A stretch of 15,024 nucleotides of DNA from RUG14300 sp964391805 (GCA_964391805.1 CAYMNK010000021.1:1-15024); one strand, 5' to 3'; counted from the stretch's first letter, positions 7,540 to 14,891 are shown. Numbers and translations are program-made. Notes: a model not told the origin generated them from the letters alone.

Positions 7540-7568
7540 ATTATATCACTTTTAGTTCTTTCTTTCAA
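7540..7568 (-). promoter_or_regulatory. Consensus promoter for the lipoprotein-decarboxylase-holB-ricT operon
   Basis: On the minus strand, TTGAAA (7568-7563), a 17-bp spacer and perfect TATAAT (7545-7540). Only 6 bp lie between the -10 box and the ATG at 7533, so transcription should begin at or next to the A of the start codon. Confidence 0.72.
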
Positions 7569-7587
7569 TAACTTTATGTATTTTTGA

Positions 7588-8220
7588 CTAATATTTTAAA
7601 ACGAATGTGTTTTTATGATAATCGATCAATCCTTCGTCACGCATTTTGGATAGCTCTCTCGATAAAGCCGATCTATCCACGCAAATGTAATCTGCAAGAC
7701 CTTGACGGTCGAAGGGAAGAACTATAATTCTTTTCCCGGATTTTTTATCAAGTTCACCGAAATAGGATAGAATTTTTGCTCTTATACTTCTTTTGGATAG
7801 ATGCTTGATTTTGGTAATTAAAAAGGTGCTTTTGTTTGCAAGTATGGTTATTAAATTGCGATAGATTATCGATTTATAGGGGTCGTCATCCGAGAGTGAA
7901 TTGATTGCATCTTTGTTTACCGTCAGCGCTTTTCCGTCGGCGATGGCTCTAAGGTCACCGGGACTAAGCGAATCGGTAAATGCAAAAGCTCCGCCGAATA
8001 ATCCTCCGCTACCTATCTCGGAAAGAATGCTGATTTGTCCGTTGATGTCGACGTTTTCAAGCACCAACTCTCCCTCTAAACAAATAAATATATCGGATAC
8101 CTTTTCTCCGTAATGCAAAATGGTTTGATTTTTTACAAAATCAAGCTCTTTAACCCTGAGTTTTTTTAGTAAATCCGATATTTTATCGTCATTTATTCCT
8201 ATAAAAAGAGGACAATGCAT
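7588..8220 (-). CDS. Crp/Fnr-family transcriptional regulator
   Basis: 210 residues. The N-terminal cyclic-nucleotide-binding-type beta barrel covers about 15-110 (YGEKVSDIFICLEGELVLENVD; GSGGLFGGAFAF). A dimer helix follows at about 112-145, then a winged helix (150-210) with recognition element VDRSALSRELSKMRDEGLI. Cysteines at 3, 47 and 180 do not form the N-terminal four-Cys set of FNR, so it is probably not an Fe-S sensor. The phosphate-cassette residues of cAMP-binding CRP are also not obvious, leaving the signal unknown. AAAGGA precedes the ATG. The gene is transcribed away from an ABC importer over a 113-bp gap rich in dyads, so autoregulation and control of the importer are the natural inference. 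Confidence 0.9.
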   Translation of the reverse strand: MHCPLFIGINDDKISDLLKKLRVKELDFVKNQTILHYGEKVSDIFICLEGELVLENVDINGQISILSEIGSGGLFGGAFAFTDSLSPGDLRAIADGKALTVNKDAINSLSDDDPYKSIIYRNLITILANKSTFLITKIKHLSKRSIRAKILSYFGELDKKSGKRIIVLPFDRQGLADYICVDRSALSRELSKMRDEGLIDYHKNTFVLKY

Positions 8221-8238
8221 ATAGTTATTTCCTTTTTT

Positions 8239-8252
8239 GTTGCAAAAGCAAC
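8239..8252 (-). promoter_or_regulatory. Small hairpin in the leader of the Crp/Fnr gene
   Basis: GTTGC (8239-8243) and GCAAC (8248-8252) pair around AAAA. The dyad lies between the predicted transcription start (about 8261) and the ribosome binding site of the regulator gene. It could be an RNA hairpin or a further protein site. Confidence 0.4.
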
Positions 8253-8267
8253 GGACTTTTTAGATAT

Positions 8268-8296
8268 ATTGTAATACAATTAGCCAAGAAAAGCAA
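8268..8296 (-). promoter_or_regulatory. Promoter of the Crp/Fnr regulator gene
   Basis: On the minus strand, TTGCTT (8296-8291), a 17-bp spacer and TACAAT (8273-8268). The -10 box is one half of the palindrome ATTGTA-A-TACAAT, so a protein on that dyad would block this promoter. Confidence 0.6.
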
Positions 8297-8323
8297 TAAT
8301 TATTTTATTGACTAAATACAATA
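8268..8323. promoter_or_regulatory. Cluster of ATTG/CAAT dyads between divergent regulator and importer genes
   Basis: Three dyads are present: ATTGTA-A-TACAAT (8268-8280), CAATAA-N5-TTATTG (8294-8310) and TATTG-N8-CAATA (8306-8323). The first covers the regulator's -10 box. For the importer no good -35 box is seen; if transcription starts near 8314, the first dyad is centred about 40 bp upstream, the usual place of a class II Crp/Fnr activator site. The third overlaps the start of the importer's AGGAG site (8323-8327). Operator function is inferred. Confidence 0.5.
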
Positions 8324-8333
8324 GGAGTATATC

Positions 8334-9305
8334 ATGAAAAAAATAATAACATTAATCGTTTCTATCGTAATGATCGCCGTTTTATGCGTATTAGCAACGG
8401 CGTGCAATAATAATACAGAAGTAAACAAGTATACGGTTATGACACCGGACGGCGCTCCGAGTATGGCAATTGCTAAAATGATGAAGGATAACGCTTCTTT
8501 CGGTTGTGAGCCGACATATTCGATTATCGGTTCGGATGCAGTAGCATCTTCCTTTACTAACGGTGATGCGGATTTTATTATCGCTCCCACGAATGCAGGT
8601 ATTAATTTATCCAACAAACTCGGCACTTACAAGATGGTTGCAGTCACCAGTTGGGGAAACCTATATTTAGTAGGTAATGCCGACACTAAAGCTCTTTCCG
8701 AATGTGAAGACGTCAATGAATTTCTTTCTCAATTAAGCGATAAGACTATTGCGAGTATCGGTACAAATCTTGTTCCTGATATCGCATTCAAACATATCTT
8801 ATCTACGGCAGGAATTAATACAACCGTCAATGCATCTACTGCCGAACTTATTCAGAATGATTTAAAAGAAGGAACTCTTTCCTACGGTATTTTAGGAGAA
8901 CCTGCAGTAACCGCAACGCTTATAAAAGTGAGTGATGCTAAGAGACTTTGCTCGATAAGTGAACTATGGGTATCGATTACTAATACACAATTCACTCAAG
9001 CAGGGCTTTTCGTTAAAAAATCTATAATCGAAAACGATAAAGAATCGGTAAATAAATTCATCACCGAACTTCGTGCCTCTATCGAATATCTTAATGCGAG
9101 TGCCGAAAATGCAAAAGAATTAGGTGACTATATGGAAAGTACCGGTAAATCTACACTTAAAGGCGCTGTCGTTTCTAAGTGTTACCTTCAAATGAATCAA
9201 AAATTCGTATTGGCTTCCGAGGTTAAAGACGACATAATTGCTTTCGCTAATGTGCTTGGCGTAAACGTATCTGCTGATGCCGATATATTCTATCAACCCG
9301 AATAA
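8334..9305 (+). CDS. ABC transporter substrate-binding lipoprotein (NitT/TauT, NMT1/THI5-like type)
   Basis: 323 residues with a lipoprotein signal: MKK, a hydrophobic core (4-20) and lipobox LATAC with the acylated C24. The mature part starts YTVMTPDGAPSMAIAKMM, then DADFIIAPTNAG (about 79-90), the pattern of type II periplasmic-binding folds used by SsuA/TauA/ThiY-like importers. FTQAGLFVKKSII and later helices fit the second lobe. It binds a small solute outside the membrane and hands it to the permease encoded next. The ligand cannot be told: sulfonates, thiamine precursors and other small compounds are all possible for this group. AGGAG lies 6 nt before the ATG. Its TAA overlaps the permease ATG by one base. 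Confidence 0.88.
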   Translation: MKKIITLIVSIVMIAVLCVLATACNNNTEVNKYTVMTPDGAPSMAIAKMMKDNASFGCEPTYSIIGSDAVASSFTNGDADFIIAPTNAGINLSNKLGTYKMVAVTSWGNLYLVGNADTKALSECEDVNEFLSQLSDKTIASIGTNLVPDIAFKHILSTAGINTTVNASTAELIQNDLKEGTLSYGILGEPAVTATLIKVSDAKRLCSISELWVSITNTQFTQAGLFVKKSIIENDKESVNKFITELRASIEYLNASAENAKELGDYMESTGKSTLKGAVVSKCYLQMNQKFVLASEVKDDIIAFANVLGVNVSADADIFYQPE

Positions 9306-10075
9306 TGATAAAAAAAGCAATTAAAAACAATAAATACTCGCTTATATCGGTAGCAACCGTAATTGTTTTTTTGGGAATATGGGAACTTGTATCCTATCTT
9401 CTCGATAAAGCGTACCTTTTACCGCGTGTTACCGTGATTATAAGCGAGTTTTTCTCTTTACTTGGAAAAAAAGATTTCTATGTAGTAACATTTTCTACAC
9501 TCGGACGTTGTTTAGTTGGATTTGTGGCATCATTGATTTTAGGCGTCGGATTAGGTATTCTTGGCGGAACATCTAAAACGGTGCGCGCCATATTAGCTCC
9601 CTTTATTTCTTTCCTTAGAACTACTCCTACCATGTCCCTTACCCTTATCATAATGGTATGGTTACGCTCTAAATATACCCCCATTCTTATAGGTTTCATT
9701 ATGGTGTTTCCTATTATCTATAGAACGGTTTCGGATAGCCTTATCAATATTGACGATAAACTCAAAGAGATGGTATCGTTATACGGCGTGTCTAAAAAGA
9801 ATACGATAAAGTATCTCTATATTCCCGAGGTTATTCCGGTATTATTCGGATCTATGGTTACCGCTTTTGGTTTGAATATAAAAGCCGTTATTTCGGCTGA
9901 AATTTTGGCATATACCGCAGATTCTATAGGTATTAGGATGTTTGTAGCTAAGTCGGATATCTTTGGCGGAACGGCGACACTTTTTGCTTGGGTTTTGACA
10001 GCGATATTGCTTTCAATAATTTTCGAATTGTTGTTAGGTGCTATACAGAGGAGGATATGTAAGAAATGGAATTAA
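9305..10075 (+). CDS. ABC transporter permease (SsuC/TauC/ThiX-like)
   Basis: 256 residues, a typical length for a BPD_transp_1 permease of the NitT/TauT class, with about six membrane helices (12-32, 65-88, 95-118, 124-142, 178-205 and 225-247). The cytoplasmic EAA-type loop that docks the ATPase reads SLYGVSKKNTIKYLYIPEVI (158-177). The start ATG overlaps the stop of the binding-protein gene (TAATG), indicating coupled translation, and its 3' end overlaps the ATPase gene by 10 bp. It forms the membrane pore, probably as a homodimer, since only one permease gene is present. The solute is unknown. Confidence 0.92.
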   Translation: MIKKAIKNNKYSLISVATVIVFLGIWELVSYLLDKAYLLPRVTVIISEFFSLLGKKDFYVVTFSTLGRCLVGFVASLILGVGLGILGGTSKTVRAILAPFISFLRTTPTMSLTLIIMVWLRSKYTPILIGFIMVFPIIYRTVSDSLINIDDKLKEMVSLYGVSKKNTIKYLYIPEVIPVLFGSMVTAFGLNIKAVISAEILAYTADSIGIRMFVAKSDIFGGTATLFAWVLTAILLSIIFELLLGAIQRRICKKWN

Positions 10076-10632
10076 AAGGCTTTACCAAAAAATATGGAGA
10101 AAAAATTGTATTCGATTGCTTTGACCTCGTATTACCCGACAATAAAATTACAGCCATAATGGGACCGAGTGGTTGCGGAAAAACAACCCTTCTAAATGCG
10201 TTGTCGGGACTCGATTCCGATTATGAAGGTGAAATAATCAACGGTGCGCCTTGTGCATATATTTTTCAAGAACCGCGACTACTCAAAGGGGCTACGGTGC
10301 TCGAAAACGTCCTTATTGGAAGCGGATTTAAGAATAAGGACAAAGCAATTGAACTATTAAACGCGCTGGAACTCGGAGAATATTCGGATAAATATCCGCA
10401 TTCGTTATCCGGCGGTATGGCTATGCGTGTAAGTATGGCTCGAGCATTTATTAGCGAACGGCCCATTATATTGATGGACGAGGCATACAAAGGACTTGAT
10501 AAAGATCTAAGATACCGTCTATACGATTTATTTAAAACTCTTTGGCAAATTAATAAACCCACCACGGTAATAGTAACCCACGATGAAGATGAGGCTAAAT
10601 ATCTTGCCGATGAAATAATAGTCTTGAAATAA
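10066..10632 (+). CDS. ABC transporter ATP-binding protein, compact form
   Basis: 188 residues, clearly shorter than the 240-260 usual for SsuB/TauB-type ATPases. All key motifs are present: Walker A GPSGCGKTT (33-41), Q-loop Q68 in YIFQEPRLL, signature LSGGM (114-118), Walker B IILMDEA (134-140) with catalytic E139, D-loop KGLD (142-145) and H-loop H172. The shortening comes from a trimmed stretch between Walker A and the Q-loop and an end almost directly after the H-loop (EIIVLK). It should therefore be active but without the C-terminal extension. AGAGGAGG precedes the ATG, which lies within the permease gene. It completes the importer operon. Confidence 0.92.
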   Translation: MELKGFTKKYGEKIVFDCFDLVLPDNKITAIMGPSGCGKTTLLNALSGLDSDYEGEIINGAPCAYIFQEPRLLKGATVLENVLIGSGFKNKDKAIELLNALELGEYSDKYPHSLSGGMAMRVSMARAFISERPIILMDEAYKGLDKDLRYRLYDLFKTLWQINKPTTVIVTHDEDEAKYLADEIIVLK

Positions 10633-10690
10633 AAAAAGAGTGCCCATGTATATCATAATGAGCGAATTGGAAAGCACCTCACCATTAAAT

Positions 10691-10978
10691 GTCATACTGA
10701 GCGTAGGTCGACAGACCGTAGTAGAACTGCGTAGCAGCGACGCATAGCGTCGGTATCTGACTCCTTATTATTGAAGCGAAAGCGTCCAATCTTGTCTTTG
10801 AGCGAAAGTCGACAGACTGAAGTCGAACCCGTAGGGCAATGCGTAGCATTGGAATCTTATTCCATATTATAAAATGCGGATACAATAACAAAATCTTATC
10901 GTAACCGTCCGCAAGATACCAAACGATTGCATCGTTTGATTCTCGTTACACTCGAATTTCGACTCCGCTCAGTATGAC
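10691..10978. repeat. 288-bp segment bounded by 13-bp perfect inverted repeats
   Basis: GTCATACTGAGCG (10691-10703) and CGCTCAGTATGAC (10966-10978) are perfect inverses. The segment encodes no protein and could be a MITE-like or REP-like element. No flanking target-site duplication is apparent. Confidence 0.65.
10737..10758 (+). repeat. 22-bp direct repeat, copy 1
   Basis: Begins GCGACGCATAGCG and ends GTATCT. It is identical to 11018-11039 and contains the palindrome GACGC-ATA-GCGTC. Confidence 0.9.
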
Positions 10979-11017
10979 GGCGAACTTTATTACCGTCCTG
11001 TGGTCGAAACCGATAGG

Positions 11018-11039
11018 GCGACGCATAGCGTCGGTATCT
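11018..11039 (+). repeat. 22-bp direct repeat, copy 2
   Basis: Identical to 10737-10758. It lies outside the inverted-repeat-bounded segment, showing that the hairpin unit, not the whole segment, is the repeated entity. Confidence 0.9.
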
Positions 11040-11057
11040 AAATCCACATAAAAATAG

Positions 11058-11084
11058 AGTATGTCATTAACGCATACTTTTTTT
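11058..11084 (+). terminator. Rho-independent terminator within the repeat island
   Basis: AGTATG (11058-11063) pairs with CATACT (11073-11078) around a 9-nt loop and runs into a tract of T (11078-11084). It is the first terminator-like structure after the importer operon, so that mRNA may carry much of the repeat island as a 3' tail. Confidence 0.6.
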
Positions 11085-11265
11085 ATATTTAAAAATGTTC
11101 TTTATCTGCTCGTTACGAGCGAAGATAAAGTCTGTAGTCGAACACGGTATGGCGATATCAATGGTTTTCTCTTTAGGTTCGACTACTTAGTTTATGATAT
11201 ATAATTAGTTGTTCATAATTACTTTATTGTAGAATTTTTGGATAATATATGGAATATAAATATGA

Positions 11266-11406
11266 AACACTAAGAGTCAAACTAAGATAGAAGAAATCGG
11301 AGTTTTAGGTCATACTCATACCTTTGACGAGTCTACGTGGGCTTATGATAACTCGGGACATTGGCATCCCGCTACATGCGGTCACGACACCGAAAAGAGT
11401 GGATTT
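11266..11406 (+). other. In-frame coding remnant upstream of the surface-protein ORF, without a start codon
   Basis: The frame of the following ORF stays open back to 11266, where a TGA lies at 11263-11265, but it has no ATG, GTG or TTG. Its translation contains GHTHTFDESTWAYDNSGHWHP and then ATCGHD, a repeat type common in gut bacterial surface proteins. This shows the real protein began further upstream. ATGAAACACTAA at 11262 is in another frame and stops at once. Confidence 0.7.
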
Positions 11407-12675
11407 ATGCCTCACTCGGGCGGAACGGCAACTTGTACCGATAAGGCAATTTGTGAAGTTTGTCAACAATCGTATGGTTCTGCGCTTGGACATGATATGA
11501 CGCATACCGAGGCAAAGACTTCAACTTGTACCGAGGACGGCAATGTGGAATACTGGTACTGCTCAGTATGTAAAAAGTTTTACTCCGATAGAGACGGTAT
11601 AAACGAATTAAGCAATGTCGTTATAAAGAGCAACGGACACACTTACGAAAACCTAATTCTCGAAAAGGAGCCTACCTGTTTAGAAAAGGGTAATCATGCA
11701 TATTATCAATGTTCCGTATGTAACAAGTACTTCGATTCAAACAAGGAAGAAACTACTTGGGCGAAACTCGAGATTGAAGCGTTTGGCCATAATAATGAGG
11801 GCTCTATAGCCCATAAAGATGCAACCTGCACCGAAGCCGGAGTTGTGGGCGGAACTTATTGTACGCGTTGTAATGAAGGTAAGACCGTAGCAGAAAGTAT
11901 TATAAAAGCACTTGGTCATGATTACGGTGATTGGATTGATGAAGTTCCTTCTAACTGTATCGCAACAGGTACTAAGGGACATAAAGATTGTACCTTATGC
12001 AATAAACACTTCGATAATAATGGAAACGAAATTTCCGATTTAACCATTGCAATCGACTTCAATAAGCATTCTAATATTGTTAAGGTCGAAAGAGTAGAAC
12101 CAACGGTTGTGTCCATCGGAAATATCGAATACTATTTGTGTACCGGTTGTAATAAGTACTTTAGCGATAAAGACGGTGCTAATATCATTGCAAGCGACAG
12201 TATTGTTCTTTCAAAAATTGCTCCTTCGATTATCGAGGGGTCGAATGCAAAATGGGATAAGAAAAACGATGGCTTGTCCTTTAAATCCGATTCCGCTATA
12301 GAAGATTTTGAAACTATCCTTGTTGACGGAGTGGAAATCGATTCTTCTAAGTATTTATTAGGAGATGGTGAAGTTGAAATTACGCTCTCTAAGGAATTCT
12401 TGTCAAGTCTCGGCGAGGGTGAACATGAAATCATTATTCGTTCTTCATCAGGAGATGCTGTCGGCTCGTTCATAGTCGCTAAAAACGGTTTATCCGCAGG
12501 TGCTTGGGTCGGAATAGGTTTAAGCATTGCAGTAGTTATCGGTGGCGGTGTAGCGTTATTTATTCTATTCAAAAAGAATATTCTAACCATTGATATGATA
12601 AAGAATTTATTCAAGAAAAAGTCTGGGAAAGAGACGGCTCTCGAAAAAGAAAATAACGATGAGAGCGAAAACTAA
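11407..12675 (+). CDS. Cys-repeat surface protein with C-terminal membrane anchor, 5'-truncated
   Basis: 422 residues from the first ATG, but homology continues upstream and no signal peptide exists, so this is probably a pseudogene remnant. Five or six repeats of about 40-50 residues follow the plan C-T-x-x-G-x-x-x-Y-x-x-C-x-x-C-x-K-Y-F, often closed by LGHD (about 7-30, 38-80, 90-130, 140-175, 184-220 and 235-272). A beta-sandwich-like domain follows (about 275-358; FETILVDGVEIDSSKYLLGD, then GEHEIIIRS), as found near the C-terminus of large extracellular proteins. A membrane helix (about 366-388) and a Lys-rich cytoplasmic tail end the protein. The paired CxxC motifs could bind metal; no function is known. 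It follows the repeat island and converges on helD through a shared terminator. Confidence 0.75.
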   Translation: MPHSGGTATCTDKAICEVCQQSYGSALGHDMTHTEAKTSTCTEDGNVEYWYCSVCKKFYSDRDGINELSNVVIKSNGHTYENLILEKEPTCLEKGNHAYYQCSVCNKYFDSNKEETTWAKLEIEAFGHNNEGSIAHKDATCTEAGVVGGTYCTRCNEGKTVAESIIKALGHDYGDWIDEVPSNCIATGTKGHKDCTLCNKHFDNNGNEISDLTIAIDFNKHSNIVKVERVEPTVVSIGNIEYYLCTGCNKYFSDKDGANIIASDSIVLSKIAPSIIEGSNAKWDKKNDGLSFKSDSAIEDFETILVDGVEIDSSKYLLGDGEVEITLSKEFLSSLGEGEHEIIIRSSSGDAVGSFIVAKNGLSAGAWVGIGLSIAVVIGGGVALFILFKKNILTIDMIKNLFKKKSGKETALEKENNDESEN

Positions 12676-12688
12676 TTAAACAAAAAAA

Positions 12689-12723
12689 CAATCGGAATGT
12701 TTGGTTTTTAGACATTCCGATTG
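12689..12723. terminator. Bidirectional terminator between convergent genes
   Basis: CAATCGGAATGT (12689-12700) and ACATTCCGATTG (12712-12723) form a perfect 12-bp stem with an 11-nt loop. A-rich sequence on the left (12682-12688) gives a U-tract for the minus-strand transcript; TT then AAAAA on the right is weaker for the plus strand. Confidence 0.85.
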
Positions 12724-12746
12724 TTAAAAAGAATCGATTTTATTGT

Positions 12747-14795
12747 TTAGCAGGAATACTTCTCATCGATGTAGAATAATTTTAAGTGATGCAATGCACG
12801 AGTACATGCTATAAATAAAATGTGTCTATCGAAATCGGTATTATAATTTTTATTATCGGCATCGGCAACGATAACTTCGTCAAATTCAAATCCTTTAACG
12901 ATGGTTGCGGTCGTAAGTATTATTCCGCCTTGATATTTAATTCCGCTATCAATCAATAAACAAACAGGAGAACCTTTCATCTCTTCATAAAGGACACGTG
13001 CGTGCTCTCTATCGCGCGCAATAATTGCTACAGAACCCAATCCGCGTTTATTTATCGCATCATCCACTTCGTTTAGTATGCGGGTTACTTCATCTTTGAT
13101 GTCGCTACAACGGATAAGCTCGGGCTTTTCACCGTGTCTATCGACTGCTTTAATACTTTGTCCGGTCAAGTCGTTAGCGAAATCTATTATTTCGGCGGTC
13201 GAACGATAACTTGTTTCGAGGGAGAAGAACTTATGCTCACCAAGAATGTTTTTTATAACATCTAATGATCCGATATTCATATATGGATCTACTATTTGGT
13301 TCATATCTCCCAAAATATCCTTATGACACTTGAAAAGCTTGTTGATTAAGGCATATTGGGTGGGAATATAATCTTGCATTTCATCTACAACCACATGCTT
13401 ATATTTACCGTAGTCGGTCACCGTTCCTTCGTACAACACTTTTAGTAAAAGAATACCGTTTACATCCTCGAATGGTAATTTGGAATCGCTATCCGGAACT
13501 ATTACCGGGCGTCCTTGTTCCTTGAGTTTTTTGAGCATTGTTTCGTAAATGCTTCTAACCGAATATCTCTTAAAAGTTGGCGCCAATAGTTCTGTAAGTT
13601 TAATATGAAGGCTTTGAGATCGCTTGGTGTGGAAGTGTTCTGTCATGGCGTTTTCTACATGTTCGACTATCAACTCAAAGCGTTTTAGTGGAGGGTAGGA
13701 CGCCAATCTATGCGAATATAAAGCTTCGAAATTCTCCTTGGTAAAGGTGAAATCTCTGTAGATAAAATTACGAGGTTTGAAAGATTTCTTTTCAACAAAC
13801 TTCACCATGGATTTGATGTCGCCGACAAATTCAGGGGACGATTTATATCTTATGTCGGCAATTTCAGCATTGGTAAGTTTGCCTTCGTAGACATCCTCGA
13901 GATATTCTGTTCTGCTTTCGAAATCGCTTATTCTCTCAAGTTCCTTTTGCGCTAAAGTTTCGAGACTTATTTGGACGACATTTTGTTCACCGAGTTCGGG
14001 AAGTACGTTGCTGATATAGCCGGAGAATGCTTTATTTGGTGATATTATTAGAATATCCTTGGCTTTTATCGTTCCACGATAGTTGTACAAAATATACGCC
14101 ACTCTGTGTAGCGCTATAGAGGTCTTACCGCTACCTGCGACACCTTGAACAAGAATATTCTCGCCAATAGGATATCTAATGATTTCATTTTGCTCACGCT
14201 GAATGGTGGAGGCGATATTTTTCATCAATGCAGAGGTGTTCTTGGACAACTCGCGAATGAGAATCTCGTCTGTAATTGTTGCAGTGGTATCTATGGCAAA
14301 TTTCAACTCGCCGTTCTTTATTTTGTGTTGTACCTTGGCTTCAATTTCGCCACCGATTGTGCCTGATGGAGCCTTGTATTCCGCCTTGCCTAACTCGAAA
14401 TTGTAATACAAATCGCCAACAGGGGCGCGCCAGTCAACAACTTTGATTTTGCCATCGGAATCGGAAATGGTTCCTATACCGATGTAGATATCGTCGGATT
14501 TATCTACACCATCCTCTTTAAAGGTGATTTTTCCCCAAAAAGGAGAGTCCTTTTGACGGTCCATTAGATTACGGCTTTGGACAAGCAAAACAAAATTATC
14601 TGAGCGAATATGTGCTTCGCCTTGTATTGCGGACTGTTCGGTTTCGTCCATTTCTGCAAAGGTGTCCCAAATATATTTTCTATCGGCAACTAATCCTTCG
14701 CTTTCCTCTTCGATTTTTCTATCGGCAACAAAGATACAATCGTCAAGCACCTTTTCGACATATTCCAAGTAACGTTTTTCCTTTTCGAAATCCAT
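12747..14795 (-). CDS. helD: HelD-like superfamily 1 helicase (RNA polymerase recycling factor family)
   Basis: 682 residues, somewhat shorter than the 774 of B. subtilis HelD. The N-terminal coiled region (1-65) leads to DRQKDSPFWGKITF (79-92) and the conserved VVDWRAPVGDLYYNF (119-133), both typical of HelD. The helicase core has Walker A GVAGSGKTS (218-226), Walker B VVVDEMQDY (468-476), GDMNQ (496-500), ETSYRST (527-533), KGFEFDEV (634-641) and CTRA (664-667). HelD uses ATP to free stalled or post-termination RNA polymerase from nucleic acid. All ATPase motifs look intact. AAGGAG (14808-14803) precedes the ATG. Some HelD-like proteins have other roles, so the cellular function is inferred from family. 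Confidence 0.9.
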   Translation of the reverse strand: MDFEKEKRYLEYVEKVLDDCIFVADRKIEEESEGLVADRKYIWDTFAEMDETEQSAIQGEAHIRSDNFVLLVQSRNLMDRQKDSPFWGKITFKEDGVDKSDDIYIGIGTISDSDGKIKVVDWRAPVGDLYYNFELGKAEYKAPSGTIGGEIEAKVQHKIKNGELKFAIDTTATITDEILIRELSKNTSALMKNIASTIQREQNEIIRYPIGENILVQGVAGSGKTSIALHRVAYILYNYRGTIKAKDILIISPNKAFSGYISNVLPELGEQNVVQISLETLAQKELERISDFESRTEYLEDVYEGKLTNAEIADIRYKSSPEFVGDIKSMVKFVEKKSFKPRNFIYRDFTFTKENFEALYSHRLASYPPLKRFELIVEHVENAMTEHFHTKRSQSLHIKLTELLAPTFKRYSVRSIYETMLKKLKEQGRPVIVPDSDSKLPFEDVNGILLLKVLYEGTVTDYGKYKHVVVDEMQDYIPTQYALINKLFKCHKDILGDMNQIVDPYMNIGSLDVIKNILGEHKFFSLETSYRSTAEIIDFANDLTGQSIKAVDRHGEKPELIRCSDIKDEVTRILNEVDDAINKRGLGSVAIIARDREHARVLYEEMKGSPVCLLIDSGIKYQGGIILTTATIVKGFEFDEVIVADADNKNYNTDFDRHILFIACTRALHHLKLFYIDEKYSC

Positions 14796-14832
14796 AAAAA
14801 CACTCCTTAAAACACTTTAGATATAGACTTAT

Positions 14833-14862
14833 ATTATACCAAATTTTTGAACAAAATGTAAA
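14833..14862 (-). promoter_or_regulatory. Promoter of the helD-like gene
   Basis: On the minus strand, TTTACA (14862-14857), an 18-bp spacer and perfect TATAAT (14838-14833) within TGGTATAAT. Its -35 box shares two bases with the large palindrome upstream. Confidence 0.65.
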
Positions 14863-14891
14863 CATTATTCAAAAATTTTTTGAATAATGTT
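14861..14891. repeat. Perfect 31-bp palindrome upstream of helD
   Basis: AACATTATTCAAAAA (14861-14875), a central T (14876), then the exact inverse TTTTTGAATAATGTT (14877-14891). It abuts the helD -35 box. It could be an operator or, being AT-rich with T-runs, a terminator of a gene to the right. Confidence 0.8.

Larger units (their letters stand above)
10652..11186. repeat. Non-coding repeat island of degenerate mini-hairpin units
   Basis: No gene is supported between 10633 and 11265. The stretch holds degenerate copies of a unit of the form TGAGCG, GTCGACAGAC, AGT-GAAC, CGTAGGG, a small palindrome, then GGWATCT. Clear units start at 10691, 10799 and about 10990. A partial unit lies at 11127-11160, and inverted pieces end at 10978 and 11186 (GTAGTCGAAC at 11134-11143 against GTTCGACTAC at 11177-11186). 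The palindromes all have 3-nt loops but different stems: GACGC-ATA-GCGTC (10739-10751 and 11020-11032), CAATGC-GTA-GCATTG (10837-10851), AAACGAT-TGC-ATCGTTT (10921-10937) and GCTCG-TTA-CGAGC (11108-11120). A further weak copy of the unit start is at 10652-10664. Confidence 0.75.

Noticed and set aside
8317..8322. TACAAT as the -10 box of the importer operon
   Set aside because: The transcription start would fall after the AGGAG ribosome binding site (8323-8327), leaving no usable leader site.
8221..8333. Riboswitch upstream of the importer genes
   Set aside because: The predicted leader is only about 20 nt, too short for a known thiamine, SAM or similar aptamer, and no such motif was recognised.
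8312..8626. Minus-strand ORF of 104 codons opposite the binding-protein gene
   Set aside because: It lies antisense to a clear lipoprotein gene with a signal peptide, and its product has no recognisable features.
10685..11040. Repeat block as a CRISPR array or as coding sequence
   Set aside because: Repeats are not evenly spaced, spacers are absent and no cas gene is present. The open frames across it are short and follow the repeats.
12132..12614. 160-codon minus-strand ORF inside the surface-protein gene
   Set aside because: The plus-strand frame contains the clear Cys repeats, beta domain and membrane anchor. The antisense frame is a shadow.
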